From NCBI GenBank assembly GCA_947177775.1, contig CAMWVS010000024.1, positions 1 through 42,246 of the forward strand: 42,246 nt of DNA, read 5' to 3'. Shown piece by piece: positions 8,362 to 16,476 of this stretch. Numbering within the stretch: the first letter of the stretch is position 1; every line of letters starts with the position of its first letter. The notes beneath the pieces are model-generated. The model did not search any database, was not told the DNA's origin, and saw nothing but the letters and a program-made list of their open reading frames with translations. Made by a program: the position numbers and the translations under genes. This DNA comes from an uncultured Prevotella sp. (GTDB lineage: Bacteria; Bacteroidota; Bacteroidia; Bacteroidales; Bacteroidaceae).

Positions 8362-10674
8362 ATGAAACTATTGACAACTGGTCTTGCTTTGGCGATGATG
8401 GCGATTCCGTCGTCCGTGGACGCCAAGGCAAAGAAGAAGCAGGCAGCCAAGCCGCTGACTGCAATGGAGATTGTGACGAAGGTCAACAACCAATGGCAGG
8501 AAACCCACAAGCCTGAGGTGAAGGCGTTCTGGGACGATGCCGTCTATTTCACGGGCAACATGGAAGCCTACCGTCTGACCGGAAAGGCTGCCTATCTGGA
8601 GTACAGCGACAAGTGGGCGCGCCACAACCGGTGGAGTGGGGCGACGGAGACCGATGCCTCGAAGTGGCAGTATAAGACCTACGGCGAGGGCCAGCAGCAC
8701 GTCCTTTTCGGCGACTGGCAGATATGTTTCCAGACTTATCTCGACATGTACGCCATGAATCCGGACCCGTATAAGATTGCCCGTGCGACCGAGGTAATGA
8801 ACCATGAGTGCTCCATGAGCGCCACCGACTTCTGGTGGTGGGCCGACGCCCTCTATATGGCCATGCCGGTGATGAGCAAGATGTATGTGGCAACGGGTGA
8901 CACGAAGTATCTGGACAAGATGTACGCCAACTTCAAGTATGCCGACGAACTGATGTTCGACAAGGAGGACAATCTCTACTTCCGCGACGGAAAATACATC
9001 TATCCCAAGCATAAGACCGCCGACGGCAAGAAAGACTTCTGGGCACGCGGCAACGGATGGGTGCTGGCCGGACTGGCCAAAGTCCTCACGGACATGCCTG
9101 CATCATATGCGAACCGTGCCATCTTTGCCGAGCGCTTCCGTCAGCTGGCCGATGCTGCGGCCCGCTGCCAGCAGAAAGACGGCTATTGGACACGTTCCAT
9201 GCTTGACGCCAAGCAGGCCGAAGGTCCGGAGACCAGCGGAACAGCCCTGCTTACCTACGGTATGTTGTGGGGAGTGAACAACGGCATGCTTGACCGTGCT
9301 ACATACGAGCCCGTGATATTCAAGGCGTGGCAGTATCTCACGACTGTTGCCCTTCAGGCCGACGGCACCGTGGGCTATGTCCAGCCGATTGGTGAGAAGG
9401 CCGTAAAGGGCCAGCAGCTGACAGCCCAAAATGTCACCAACTTCGGAACGGGAGCTTTCCTTCTTGCCGCCTGTGAGAAGGTACGCTATGATGACGGCAG
9501 TGTCCGTCCGGCTGACGACAAGGCTTTCACGGTAAAAGTGACGAACAACGATAATCATTTCCGTCAGGAAGTGGTCGAGCTTTGCGCCAAGACTGTCAAT
9601 GAGAAGCTGGGTATCAGCGGCGGACGTCAGTTCCGCGTGTTCAATGCCGTGGGGCAGGAGGTTGCTTATCAGCTGACATTCGACGGCAAAGTGCTCATTG
9701 ACGCGTCTGTCCGTCCCTGCGGAACAGCTGTCTATACGATAAGGAAAGGCACGCCCAAGACATTCGTGAATACCTGCTACGGCCGTATGTATCCCGAGCG
9801 TGTTGACGACATCGCGTGGGAGAACGACCGTGCGGCATACCGCTGCTATGGTCCCGCGCTGCAGCGCTCAGGCGAGGACGCCTTCGGAAACGACGTGTGG
9901 GTGAAGAATACTCCCGACCTCGTTGTCGAGCAGCGCTACTATCTTGAAGACGTCATGAAGCCCGTCATTGCCGGACTGAAGAAGACGGACAAGGCTGCTG
10001 CCGACTCTCTCAACATGGTGACGAGCTATCATTTTGACCAGGGCCACGGTCTCGACTGCTATAAGGTAGGCCCGACCCTCGGCTGCGGAACTCCGGCACT
10101 GCTGGACGGTGACAATCTGGTGTTCCCTTATTGCTATAAGGACTATGAGATACTGGACAACGGTCCGCTGCGCTTCACGGTTCGTCTGGTCTACAATCCG
10201 GCTACGGTCAAGGACGATGCCAATGTTGTTGAAAACCGTCTGCTCAGCCTCGACAAGGGTTCAAACTTCAACCGCATGACTGTATGGTATGATGGTCTGA
10301 CACAGCCGATGGACGTCGCTTCCGGCGTTGTCATCCACACGGAAGACACGGAGAGTGTCGTTCTTGGCAAGGACTACGTCCAGTATGCCGATCCGACGGA
10401 CAATCCTAATGGACAGAACTTCCAGATTTTTGTGGCAGCGCTTTTCCCCGAGGGAATCTCCGGAACGCGAAAGCTCATGTATGAGAATCCCACACGTGGA
10501 AATGCCGGCCATGCTCTTGGCGTGAAGAAAGGCTATAAGAGCGGCGAGAAGTTCACTTATTATTTCGGTTCGGCATGGAGCAAGTATGACTGCCGCACAC
10601 AGCAGGAGTGGCAGCTGCGCGTAGAGTCGTTCCTTGAAGGTCTGCGCAATCCGTTCACGGTGACGCTGGAATAA
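8362..10674 (+). CDS. GH105 unsaturated glycuronyl hydrolase-DUF4861 fusion
   Basis: 770 residues with a signal peptide (MKLLTTGLALAMMAIPSSVDA). About residues 30-375 form an alpha/alpha-barrel of the GH105 (YteR/rhamnogalacturonyl hydrolase) type: TDFWWWADALYMAMP (D156, D162) and WARGNGWVLAGL (227-238) are the family's conserved stretches. About 390-770 match the DUF4861 type of C-terminal region (PERVDDIAWENDRAAYRCYGP is typical; also DQGHGLDCYKVGPTLG). GH105 enzymes remove the unsaturated uronic acid left by pectin or ulvan lyases; the exact substrate is not clear here. It ends at a strong terminator. Confidence 0.85.
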   Translation: MKLLTTGLALAMMAIPSSVDAKAKKKQAAKPLTAMEIVTKVNNQWQETHKPEVKAFWDDAVYFTGNMEAYRLTGKAAYLEYSDKWARHNRWSGATETDASKWQYKTYGEGQQHVLFGDWQICFQTYLDMYAMNPDPYKIARATEVMNHECSMSATDFWWWADALYMAMPVMSKMYVATGDTKYLDKMYANFKYADELMFDKEDNLYFRDGKYIYPKHKTADGKKDFWARGNGWVLAGLAKVLTDMPASYANRAIFAERFRQLADAAARCQQKDGYWTRSMLDAKQAEGPETSGTALLTYGMLWGVNNGMLDRATYEPVIFKAWQYLTTVALQADGTVGYVQPIGEKAVKGQQLTAQNVTNFGTGAFLLAACEKVRYDDGSVRPADDKAFTVKVTNNDNHFRQEVVELCAKTVNEKLGISGGRQFRVFNAVGQEVAYQLTFDGKVLIDASVRPCGTAVYTIRKGTPKTFVNTCYGRMYPERVDDIAWENDRAAYRCYGPALQRSGEDAFGNDVWVKNTPDLVVEQRYYLEDVMKPVIAGLKKTDKAAADSLNMVTSYHFDQGHGLDCYKVGPTLGCGTPALLDGDNLVFPYCYKDYEILDNGPLRFTVRLVYNPATVKDDANVVENRLLSLDKGSNFNRMTVWYDGLTQPMDVASGVVIHTEDTESVVLGKDYVQYADPTDNPNGQNFQIFVAALFPEGISGTRKLMYENPTRGNAGHALGVKKGYKSGEKFTYYFGSAWSKYDCRTQQEWQLRVESFLEGLRNPFTVTLE

Positions 10675-10733
10675 TATTGTTTGATATCGTATATATGTGC
10701 CATTGCGTGGCAGTGGCGCAGTCGTGATAAACA

Positions 10734-10773
10734 GCGGCGGACAACGCATCCAAGTGGTTGTCCGCCGTTTTTG
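10734..10773 (+). terminator. Intrinsic terminator after the GH105 gene
   Basis: CGGCGGACAAC (10735-10745) pairs perfectly with GTTGTCCGCCG (10757-10767), followed by TTTTTG. Placed about 60 bases after the stop codon. Confidence 0.88.
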
Positions 10774-10941
10774 TTTTTGATGTAATCTCCGAACAATCCG
10801 CCGTATGAATCGGTTTTACAAAATCACCGTCGTCGGAACTTTCGTTTTAGCTCGTTTCAGAGGCTTTTATGGCATGTTTTGAGCACTTTCACATCTGAAA
10901 ACCCCATCGTTATGTGGACATTTCTGCGGTCAATCATCACC

Positions 10942-11134
10942 GGGAGGGCCTTACGGCGTTTCCCGAACGGGAAAAACCGCTGGTTTTTGCTTGCGGTTTT
11001 TGTCCGGAAAAGTTCCTGTTTTTCTGCCGTAAGGGCCTTATTGGTCTGCAACGGAGTCGTCGTCAGAGTGCAACGGCGGCCCCGTTGCATCGTCGTAAGG
11101 GCCCCGTTGGAGAGCCGGGAGGGCCTTATGGCAG
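10942..11134. repeat. Cluster of GGGCCTTA-type repeats and hairpins
   Basis: GGGAGGGCCTTACGGC (from about 10942) recurs as GGGAGGGCCTTATGGC (from about 11118). GCCGTAAGGGCCTTATTGG (from 11026) and CGTCGTAAGGGCCCCGTTGG (from 11091) are related, partly as the reverse complement. In between are AAAAACCGC/GCGGTTTTT (10972-10980 with 10993-11001) and TGCAACGG/CCGTTGCA (11069-11076 with 11082-11089). Function unknown. Confidence 0.55.
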
Positions 11135-11592
11135 GACTGATTCGGTTCTCGGAGAAAACGGCGGACGCCATGCTGTTTGTAAGTGACTGTGAAAGAGGGC
11201 GTTGGAGTAATGTGTAAATAAAACCTCACGATTGCCCTTTGTTTTTGATACGCGCATGCTTGCGATATTTTCACTCACGTCTGCAATTTTTTGAAAAGTC
11301 CCCATTCCTGTGGCCTTAAAAACCGGAATTTTGAGGACAAACAGTTTCGGTCGAAAGCCCTGCCTACATAATTCAAACCAATATTACACAACATGTCGGA
11401 AGACCCTTAAGCAATGTCCCTACGGAGGAGCATGCAGCATATATTCATCTGGTGAACCCATATCACTCATAGTGTCGGATAAGCCTGATGTATCAACATT
11501 CATTTACCCTCGCTCACGTAAATACTCCTCCCGGCCTACATTCTCAATTAAAACTTCCCGGTCGTGGCGCGTTCAATGTCGGATTAATGTTG

Positions 11593-11600
11593 TAACTTTG
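11593..11600 (+). promoter_or_regulatory. -7 element for the YhcH/helicase pair
   Basis: TAACTTTG fits TAnnTTTG; it would give a leader of about 140 bases before the start at 11743. No matching -33 box is seen. Confidence 0.4.
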
Positions 11601-11742
11601 TAGCGCAGGAGCATGCTGCCGACAGCGACCGGGCGTATGGCCGCAAGTGAAAAACAGATGAGAGGCGGCAAGACGGCCGGTGAGTAATCTGGGAAACAAC
11701 CATATTGCAAAGATAAGACAAACTATAACAAAACTGATAATT

Positions 11743-12369
11743 ATGAAACGGACAATGATGTTTCTGACCGCAATGGTCATGGCTCTGAGCGTAGCGGCAC
11801 AGGGCGTTTATACCCGTGAGTGTAACGACAAGGCACAGCAGAAGAAAGCTGTCAAGTGGATGAAGAAAGGAAAGTGGCGCAACGGATTCACGGCGGCCGC
11901 CCCTCACGAGAGTGTCAACGCGGTGGACTTCTACGAGCAGTACACGAAGAACACGGCGCAGTGGGAAGCCATGTTCCGATGGCTGGCCGAGACAGACCTG
12001 CTGGCCATACCCAAGGGCAAGCATCCGATAGGCGACACGGGGCTTGTGGCCAGCGTAGAGGACAGTGAGAACGGCCCGTTGGCAAAGCGCCGCAGCGAGA
12101 GCCACTACCATCACATAGACTTCCAATATGTTGTCAAGGGGACGGAGCGCTTCGGAATCATTGACCATGAGACGAGCAAGCCCAACAGCAAATACCGCCC
12201 TGACGTCATCCACTATGAATATGACGCCGCCAAAGCCCGGTTCTACGACTCAACACCGGACAAATTTTTCATATTCTTCCCATCCGACTGGCACATAGCC
12301 AAGATAAACAATGACGGCGATGACCAGACAATACGTGTGATAGTGGTCAAGCTGGACTATATAGAATGA
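11743..12369 (+). CDS. YhcH/YjgK/YiaL-family protein with a signal peptide
   Basis: 208 residues from ATG 11743, chosen because MKRTMMFLTAMVMALSVAAQ is a clear signal peptide; the reading from 11680 would bury it. The C-terminal two thirds match the YhcH/YjgK/YiaL (DUF386) beta-barrel: HYHHIDFQYVVKGTE, DVIHYEYD and FIFFPSDWHIAKI, with histidines that could bind a metal. The family is cupin-like and tied to sugar (sialic acid, beta-galactoside) use, usually as a cytoplasmic protein of about 150 residues. Export and the extra N-terminal 50 residues are unusual. The stop overlaps the helicase start (ATGA), so translation is coupled. Confidence 0.8.
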   Translation: MKRTMMFLTAMVMALSVAAQGVYTRECNDKAQQKKAVKWMKKGKWRNGFTAAAPHESVNAVDFYEQYTKNTAQWEAMFRWLAETDLLAIPKGKHPIGDTGLVASVEDSENGPLAKRRSESHYHHIDFQYVVKGTERFGIIDHETSKPNSKYRPDVIHYEYDAAKARFYDSTPDKFFIFFPSDWHIAKINNDGDDQTIRVIVVKLDYIE

Positions 12370-14441
12370 ACGACAAAAGCCATAAGACAGACATAACCTC
12401 GTCTCCCATACTGGCACTGCAACGGCAGCGTCAGCTTCTTGAGACGGAATATAACTCCGACAAGGAGGAATTTCTGCGCCATACCGAGGCCATCGGCATC
12501 ATGCGCCGTGTCAAGCGCGGCGATGCCTGGTGGCCTGTGAGGGTGGGACGCAGCTATTATAACTCGCTCAACCAGCTTGTCGTGGAGGTATTCCGGAACG
12601 GCGATAGTGACATTGAGCACAACTTTGAGTTCGGCCGTCCGGTCAGTTTCTTCGTCTTTGAGAAAACTCCGGAGGCCGGTAGCGGCATGTCATCTTTCAC
12701 ACCGCTTCACCCGAAGCTGAAAGCGGCGGTCAGCTATGTTGACGGTGACCGTATGGTCGTCGCCCTGCCTGACGGTTTCGGCGTTGCCGACCTGCAGGAC
12801 CGCGAGAACATTGGCTTGCAGCTTTCGTTCGATGAAACGAGCTATCGTCTTATGTTTGAGGCTCTTGACCGCACGATGCGCGCAAAGGGAAGGCTGGCCT
12901 ATCTGCGTGATCTTTTCTATTCGCGTCAGAAGGCCGAGACCTTCACTTTCAGCCCGTTGCGCTTCCCTTATCTCAACGCCACACAGGAGCGGGCTGTCAA
13001 CGAGGTGCTGCGCGCCAAGGACGTGGCTGTTGTCCACGGTCCTCCTGGAACGGGAAAGACGACAACCCTTGTTGAGGCAATTTATGAGACGTTGCGCCGT
13101 GAGAGTCAGGTGCTGGTCTGCGCGCAGAGCAATATGGCCGTTGACTGGATCAGCGAGCAGCTTGTTGACCGTGGTGTCAATGTCCTGCGTATCGGCAATC
13201 CGACGAAGGTCAACGACAAGATGCTCTCTTTCACGTATGAACGGCGCTTCGAGGCCCATCCAGACTATCCGCAGCTGTGGAGCATACGCAAGGCCATACG
13301 TGACTTGCGTGCCCGCCGGCGTCGTAGCGACGAGCGCTGGCATCAGAAGATGGAGAGTCTGAAGAGCCGCGCCACAGAGCTGGAACTGCGTATCAACAAT
13401 GAGCTTTTCGGCGAGGCCCGCGTGATTGCGTCGACGCTGACTGGCAGCGCCAACCGCCTGTTGGACGGCATGAAGTTCGCCACGTTGTTCATCGACGAGG
13501 CCGCCCAGGCTCTTGAAGCTGCTTGCTGGATTGCCATCCGGAGGGCGTCGCGTGTGATTCTGGCCGGTGACCATTGTCAGTTGCCGCCCACGGTGAAGAG
13601 CCTTGAAGCCATGCGGGGCGGGCTGGCCACAACGCTCATGGAGCGCATAGTGGATCTGAAGCCGGAGGTGGTGACGCTGTTGAAAGTGCAGTATCGCATG
13701 AATGAGGACATAATGCGCTTCTCCAGTGACTGGTTTTATGGCGGAATGGTAGAATCGGCACCGGAAATCAGATACCGCGGCATATTGGACTATGATATCC
13801 CGATGGAGTGGGTGAGTCCCGGTGAAGCAGCGCCGGAACTTTCACGGTCGGATGGCAGCGAGACTGCGACGTCCGGCATTGCTTCGGGCATGGGCGTTGA
13901 TGATGCCGGTGTTACAGCAGTGGCTTCGGATATTGGCGTTGATGGTGCTGATGGTACGCCCGCCGGACATGCACCGGTCCGCGACTATGTGGAGGAATTC
14001 GTGGGCGAGAGTTTCGGCCGCATCAACAAGGCTGAGGCGGAACTGACGCTCAGCACGCTTGAGGCTTATTTCACCCGCATAGGAAAGCAGCGCATCCTCG
14101 ACGAACGCCTCGACGTGGGCATTATCTCGCCCTATCGGGCACAGGTTCAGTATCTGCGGCGGCTGTTGATGAAGCGCGAGTTCTTCAAACCGTTCCGCCG
14201 CTATATCTCTGTCAATACGGTCGACGGCTTTCAGGGACAGGAACGCGACATAATCCTGATTTCGATGGTGCGTGCCAACGACAGCGGCGACATCGGTTTC
14301 CTGCGCGACCTGCGCCGCATGAACGTGGCGATAACGCGCGCCCGGATGAAGCTCATCATTCTCGGTGATGCCTCGACGATGACCCGTCACCGTTTCTACC
14401 GCTGTCTGTGGCAGTACATCCGCGGCTTGCATGAAGCATAG
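12366..14441 (+). CDS. Superfamily 1 DNA/RNA helicase (Upf1/IGHMBP2-like)
   Basis: 691 residues. An N-terminal beta-barrel-like region (to about 190) precedes the SF1 core: Q motif Q207, Walker A GPPGTGKT (225-232), motif II DEAAQ (about 377), motif III AGDHCQLPP, motif IV QYRMNEDIM, motif V NTVDGFQGQERD (about 616-627) and motif VI NVAITRARMK (about 650). These are the marks of an active ATP-driven helicase of the Upf1-like group, whose bacterial members have poorly known roles. Between motifs IV and V, residues about 487-535 are a Gly/Ala/Asp/Ser-rich insert with an internal duplication. It is coupled to the YhcH-like gene, but no functional link is evident. Confidence 0.9.
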   Translation: MNDKSHKTDITSSPILALQRQRQLLETEYNSDKEEFLRHTEAIGIMRRVKRGDAWWPVRVGRSYYNSLNQLVVEVFRNGDSDIEHNFEFGRPVSFFVFEKTPEAGSGMSSFTPLHPKLKAAVSYVDGDRMVVALPDGFGVADLQDRENIGLQLSFDETSYRLMFEALDRTMRAKGRLAYLRDLFYSRQKAETFTFSPLRFPYLNATQERAVNEVLRAKDVAVVHGPPGTGKTTTLVEAIYETLRRESQVLVCAQSNMAVDWISEQLVDRGVNVLRIGNPTKVNDKMLSFTYERRFEAHPDYPQLWSIRKAIRDLRARRRRSDERWHQKMESLKSRATELELRINNELFGEARVIASTLTGSANRLLDGMKFATLFIDEAAQALEAACWIAIRRASRVILAGDHCQLPPTVKSLEAMRGGLATTLMERIVDLKPEVVTLLKVQYRMNEDIMRFSSDWFYGGMVESAPEIRYRGILDYDIPMEWVSPGEAAPELSRSDGSETATSGIASGMGVDDAGVTAVASDIGVDGADGTPAGHAPVRDYVEEFVGESFGRINKAEAELTLSTLEAYFTRIGKQRILDERLDVGIISPYRAQVQYLRRLLMKREFFKPFRRYISVNTVDGFQGQERDIILISMVRANDSGDIGFLRDLRRMNVAITRARMKLIILGDASTMTRHRFYRCLWQYIRGLHEA
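13881..13953 (+). repeat. Short direct repeat in the helicase insert
   Basis: Two 31-base copies (13881-13911 and 13923-13953, period 42) share GCTTCGG, GGCGTTGATG and TG steps with a few changes; they encode SGMGVDDAG and SDIGVDGAD. In frame, so it lengthens a low-complexity loop. Confidence 0.6.
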
Positions 14442-14587
14442 TAGGGGCGGAATGATGATGTTGTGAGACGTTGATAATAAAGAAATTAGATAAAAGGTGT
14501 TCGATTATTTGCGAATATCCACAAAAAGGAGTAAAGTTACAGTCTGCCGCCTGTTGGATATTAGTAATCATTACAAATAATAGGGAT

Positions 14588-14920
14588 ATGGAAACGAAAA
14601 GAACTTACGCTCCACACGAACTACAACCGTCCACGCCCATCCATCCGGGCGAAATATTAAAAGACGAGTTAGATGCACGGGGTATATCGCAAAGGAAATT
14701 TGCCGCCATTATCGGTATTTCTTATTCCGTGCTTAACGAGGTTGTAAATGGGAAACGTCCAATAACGACAGATACCGCACTGAAAATTGAAGCAGCAACA
14801 GATATACCGGCCTATATTTGGGTAAATATGCAGTCTGCCTACAATATGCAGACGGCACGTCATGACAACAAGTTATCAGTCATTCTCGAACATATACGGA
14901 AATCCGTTGCCGTATTATAA
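14588..14920 (+). CDS. HigA-type antitoxin-like helix-turn-helix protein, no visible partner
   Basis: 110 residues from ATG 14588 (METKRTYAPHELQPSTPIHPGEILKDEL...); the longer frame from TTG 14471 adds residues without family character. HPGEILKDEL, GISQRKFA and the helix-turn-helix ISYSVLNEVVNGKRPIT (about 50-70) are typical of HigA/VapI-family XRE antitoxins, which bind their own promoter and neutralise a HigB RNase. The gap between the helicase and this gene is only 146 bases, too small for HigB, and no toxin follows. It may be an orphan regulator or the survivor of a lost toxin-antitoxin pair. Confidence 0.85.
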   Translation: METKRTYAPHELQPSTPIHPGEILKDELDARGISQRKFAAIIGISYSVLNEVVNGKRPITTDTALKIEAATDIPAYIWVNMQSAYNMQTARHDNKLSVILEHIRKSVAVL

Positions 14921-14927
14921 CAATAAA

Positions 14928-14968
14928 GCTCCCTGTCGCTCGTGCATATCCAGCGGCAGGGAGTTTTT
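14928..14968 (+). terminator. Intrinsic terminator after the HigA-like gene
   Basis: CTCCCTGTCGCT (14929-14940) pairs with AGCGGCAGGGAG (14952-14963) with one wobble pair, then TTTTT. It lies close behind the stop codon. Confidence 0.85.
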
Positions 14969-15083
14969 CATGCAACGCTTGGATTTCCGATTGATACTCC
15001 ACACCAACTGTTTCTATTCACTTAAACCATTTAAAATAATATAACCGGTGGCGTCGTGACGTGACGGTTTCATATTTTATCCG

Positions 15084-15091
15084 TACTTTTG
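15084..15091 (+). promoter_or_regulatory. -7 element for the C10 peptidase/ZIP pair
   Basis: TACTTTTG fits TAnnTTTG and lies 32 bases before the start at 15124; no -33 box is clear. Confidence 0.45.
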
Positions 15092-15123
15092 CAGTAGTGA
15101 GAACAGCATTTTTTTGCAAGAGT

Positions 15124-16476
15124 ATGAATAGGATATACGTTACTTTGATTGCGTTCATGGCGTTTGTCGTGACGGCTGTGTCACAGGAACGCTGTTATGT
15201 CTTTCCGGAGGAGGTCGCTCCGATTCTGACTTCGGAGTGGGGACAGGAATATCCATATAATAGGATGTGTCTGACGATAACGGTTGACTCTGTGGAGAAG
15301 CACCTATATGCAGGGTGCGGTCCGTTGGTCATGTCGCAGGTTATACGCCGTTACGGACGTCCGTCGCAGAGTCGGGTGCTCGGTCATCGCTATCAGTGGC
15401 AGTTGATGGCCGACCGTGTCACGGATACCGTGTCCATTGCCATACAGGATGCAGTGGCACGTCTCATTCGTGATTGCGGGACGGCGGCGGAGACAAACTA
15501 TAGGGCGAGCTCCAGCTCGACGAAACTGAACAGTGTCGTGACTGGGCTGAAAAGCCATTTCGGATATAACCGTTACATGCATATCGCGGATCGTGAATTC
15601 TATCCCGGTGAGGCAGGAAGCCGGGAGTGGAAGACTATTATATACAACGAACTGAAGGCGGGTCGCCCTGTGATAATACGGGGAGAGAAAAGCGCATACA
15701 ATGCCCATGTCTTCATCATCGACGGATGTCGTGATTCGCTTGTGCATGTCAACTGGGGATGGGGTGGCCGGCGCAACGGATATTATCATCCGGATACGCT
15801 ATATGGCTACCGCAGCCGTCAGCGTATGGTGGTTGGTGTTGCCCCGGAGAATATACGTCCGGCAACAAAGCGTGTGGACTTGGACCGGCCGGGACGGTTG
15901 GCCGCCAACATAACGGAAACGGACTGGCTCACGATGGAAAGCATCAAGGTAACCGGACCCATCGGTCGCGAGGATATCGCCATGTTGAGGCGGCTTGCCG
16001 GGGGGATTGACGCCGGGAAACCGTCACGCCGCGGAAATCTTAGTTTCATAGACTTGAGCGAAAGTGTCATACTAACCCTGCCGGACTCGGCCTTTTTCGG
16101 CTGCGACCAATTGACGTACATCTCGCTTCCCATAACGCTGCCGGAGATAGGCAATTACGCTTTTGCCGGTTGTTCCCATCTCAACGAAATAACCATCCAC
16201 ACTCTGGTCTATTCCATCGGTCAAAGGGCTTTCTCGGGATGTTTCAACCTTATCGGCATAAATCTGCCGCGGTCGTTGCATGTCATCGGCGCCAACGCCT
16301 TTAATTCGTGCAACAGTCTGACGGCCGTTACCTTGCCTTCCGGCGTCGTCCGTGTGGGTAATGGCGCATTTGCATACGCCAAAAATCTCCGCAAGCTCAT
16401 CATCCCGAAGACCGTCAGGGACATCGGGCAGAATGTTGTCAAAGGAACAAAGGTCACAAAAATAAATAGAATATGA
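15124..16476 (+). CDS. Exported C10 (streptopain-like) cysteine peptidase with LRR_5 repeats
   Basis: 450 residues from ATG 15124, where MNRIYVTLIAFMAFVVTAVSQ is a signal peptide. The C10 core follows: LTSEWGQEYPYN, catalytic Cys65 in AGCGPLVMSQ, His195 in NAHVFIIDG, and HVNWGWGG-x-x-NGYY. Streptopain-type enzymes cleave proteins outside the cell. From about residue 255 to the end is a BspA-type LRR region: a cap with KVTGPIGREDI, related to the cap of the LRR protein at 539, then LRR_5 units of about 23 residues. Little more than 40 residues lie between the signal peptide and the catalytic Cys, so the usual inhibitory propeptide seems absent. The stop overlaps the start of the ZIP gene (ATGA). 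Confidence 0.88.
   Translation: MNRIYVTLIAFMAFVVTAVSQERCYVFPEEVAPILTSEWGQEYPYNRMCLTITVDSVEKHLYAGCGPLVMSQVIRRYGRPSQSRVLGHRYQWQLMADRVTDTVSIAIQDAVARLIRDCGTAAETNYRASSSSTKLNSVVTGLKSHFGYNRYMHIADREFYPGEAGSREWKTIIYNELKAGRPVIIRGEKSAYNAHVFIIDGCRDSLVHVNWGWGGRRNGYYHPDTLYGYRSRQRMVVGVAPENIRPATKRVDLDRPGRLAANITETDWLTMESIKVTGPIGREDIAMLRRLAGGIDAGKPSRRGNLSFIDLSESVILTLPDSAFFGCDQLTYISLPITLPEIGNYAFAGCSHLNEITIHTLVYSIGQRAFSGCFNLIGINLPRSLHVIGANAFNSCNSLTAVTLPSGVVRVGNGAFAYAKNLRKLIIPKTVRDIGQNVVKGTKVTKINRI

Larger units (their letters stand above)
10675..11742. other. Non-coding region of about 1 kb with repeats
   Basis: Apart from the terminator at 10734 and a -7 element at 11593, I find no credible gene. The short open frames around 10857-11217 overlap one another on both strands and have no recognisable protein character. 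The stretch holds repeated GGGCCTTAnGGC-type motifs, several hairpins and a degenerate element shared with the region near 199. Confidence 0.6.

Noticed and set aside
10942..11134. CRISPR array
   Set aside because: The repeats are short, differ from each other, occur in both orientations and have uneven spacing; no cas genes are present.
10857..11274. Overlapping small open frames in the repeat-rich gap
   Set aside because: They overlap on both strands, have no recognisable protein character, and are explained by the repeats.
14471..14587. Remnant of a HigB toxin before the HigA-like gene
   Set aside because: The translated stretch shows none of the HigB pattern and is far too short; I treat it as leader.
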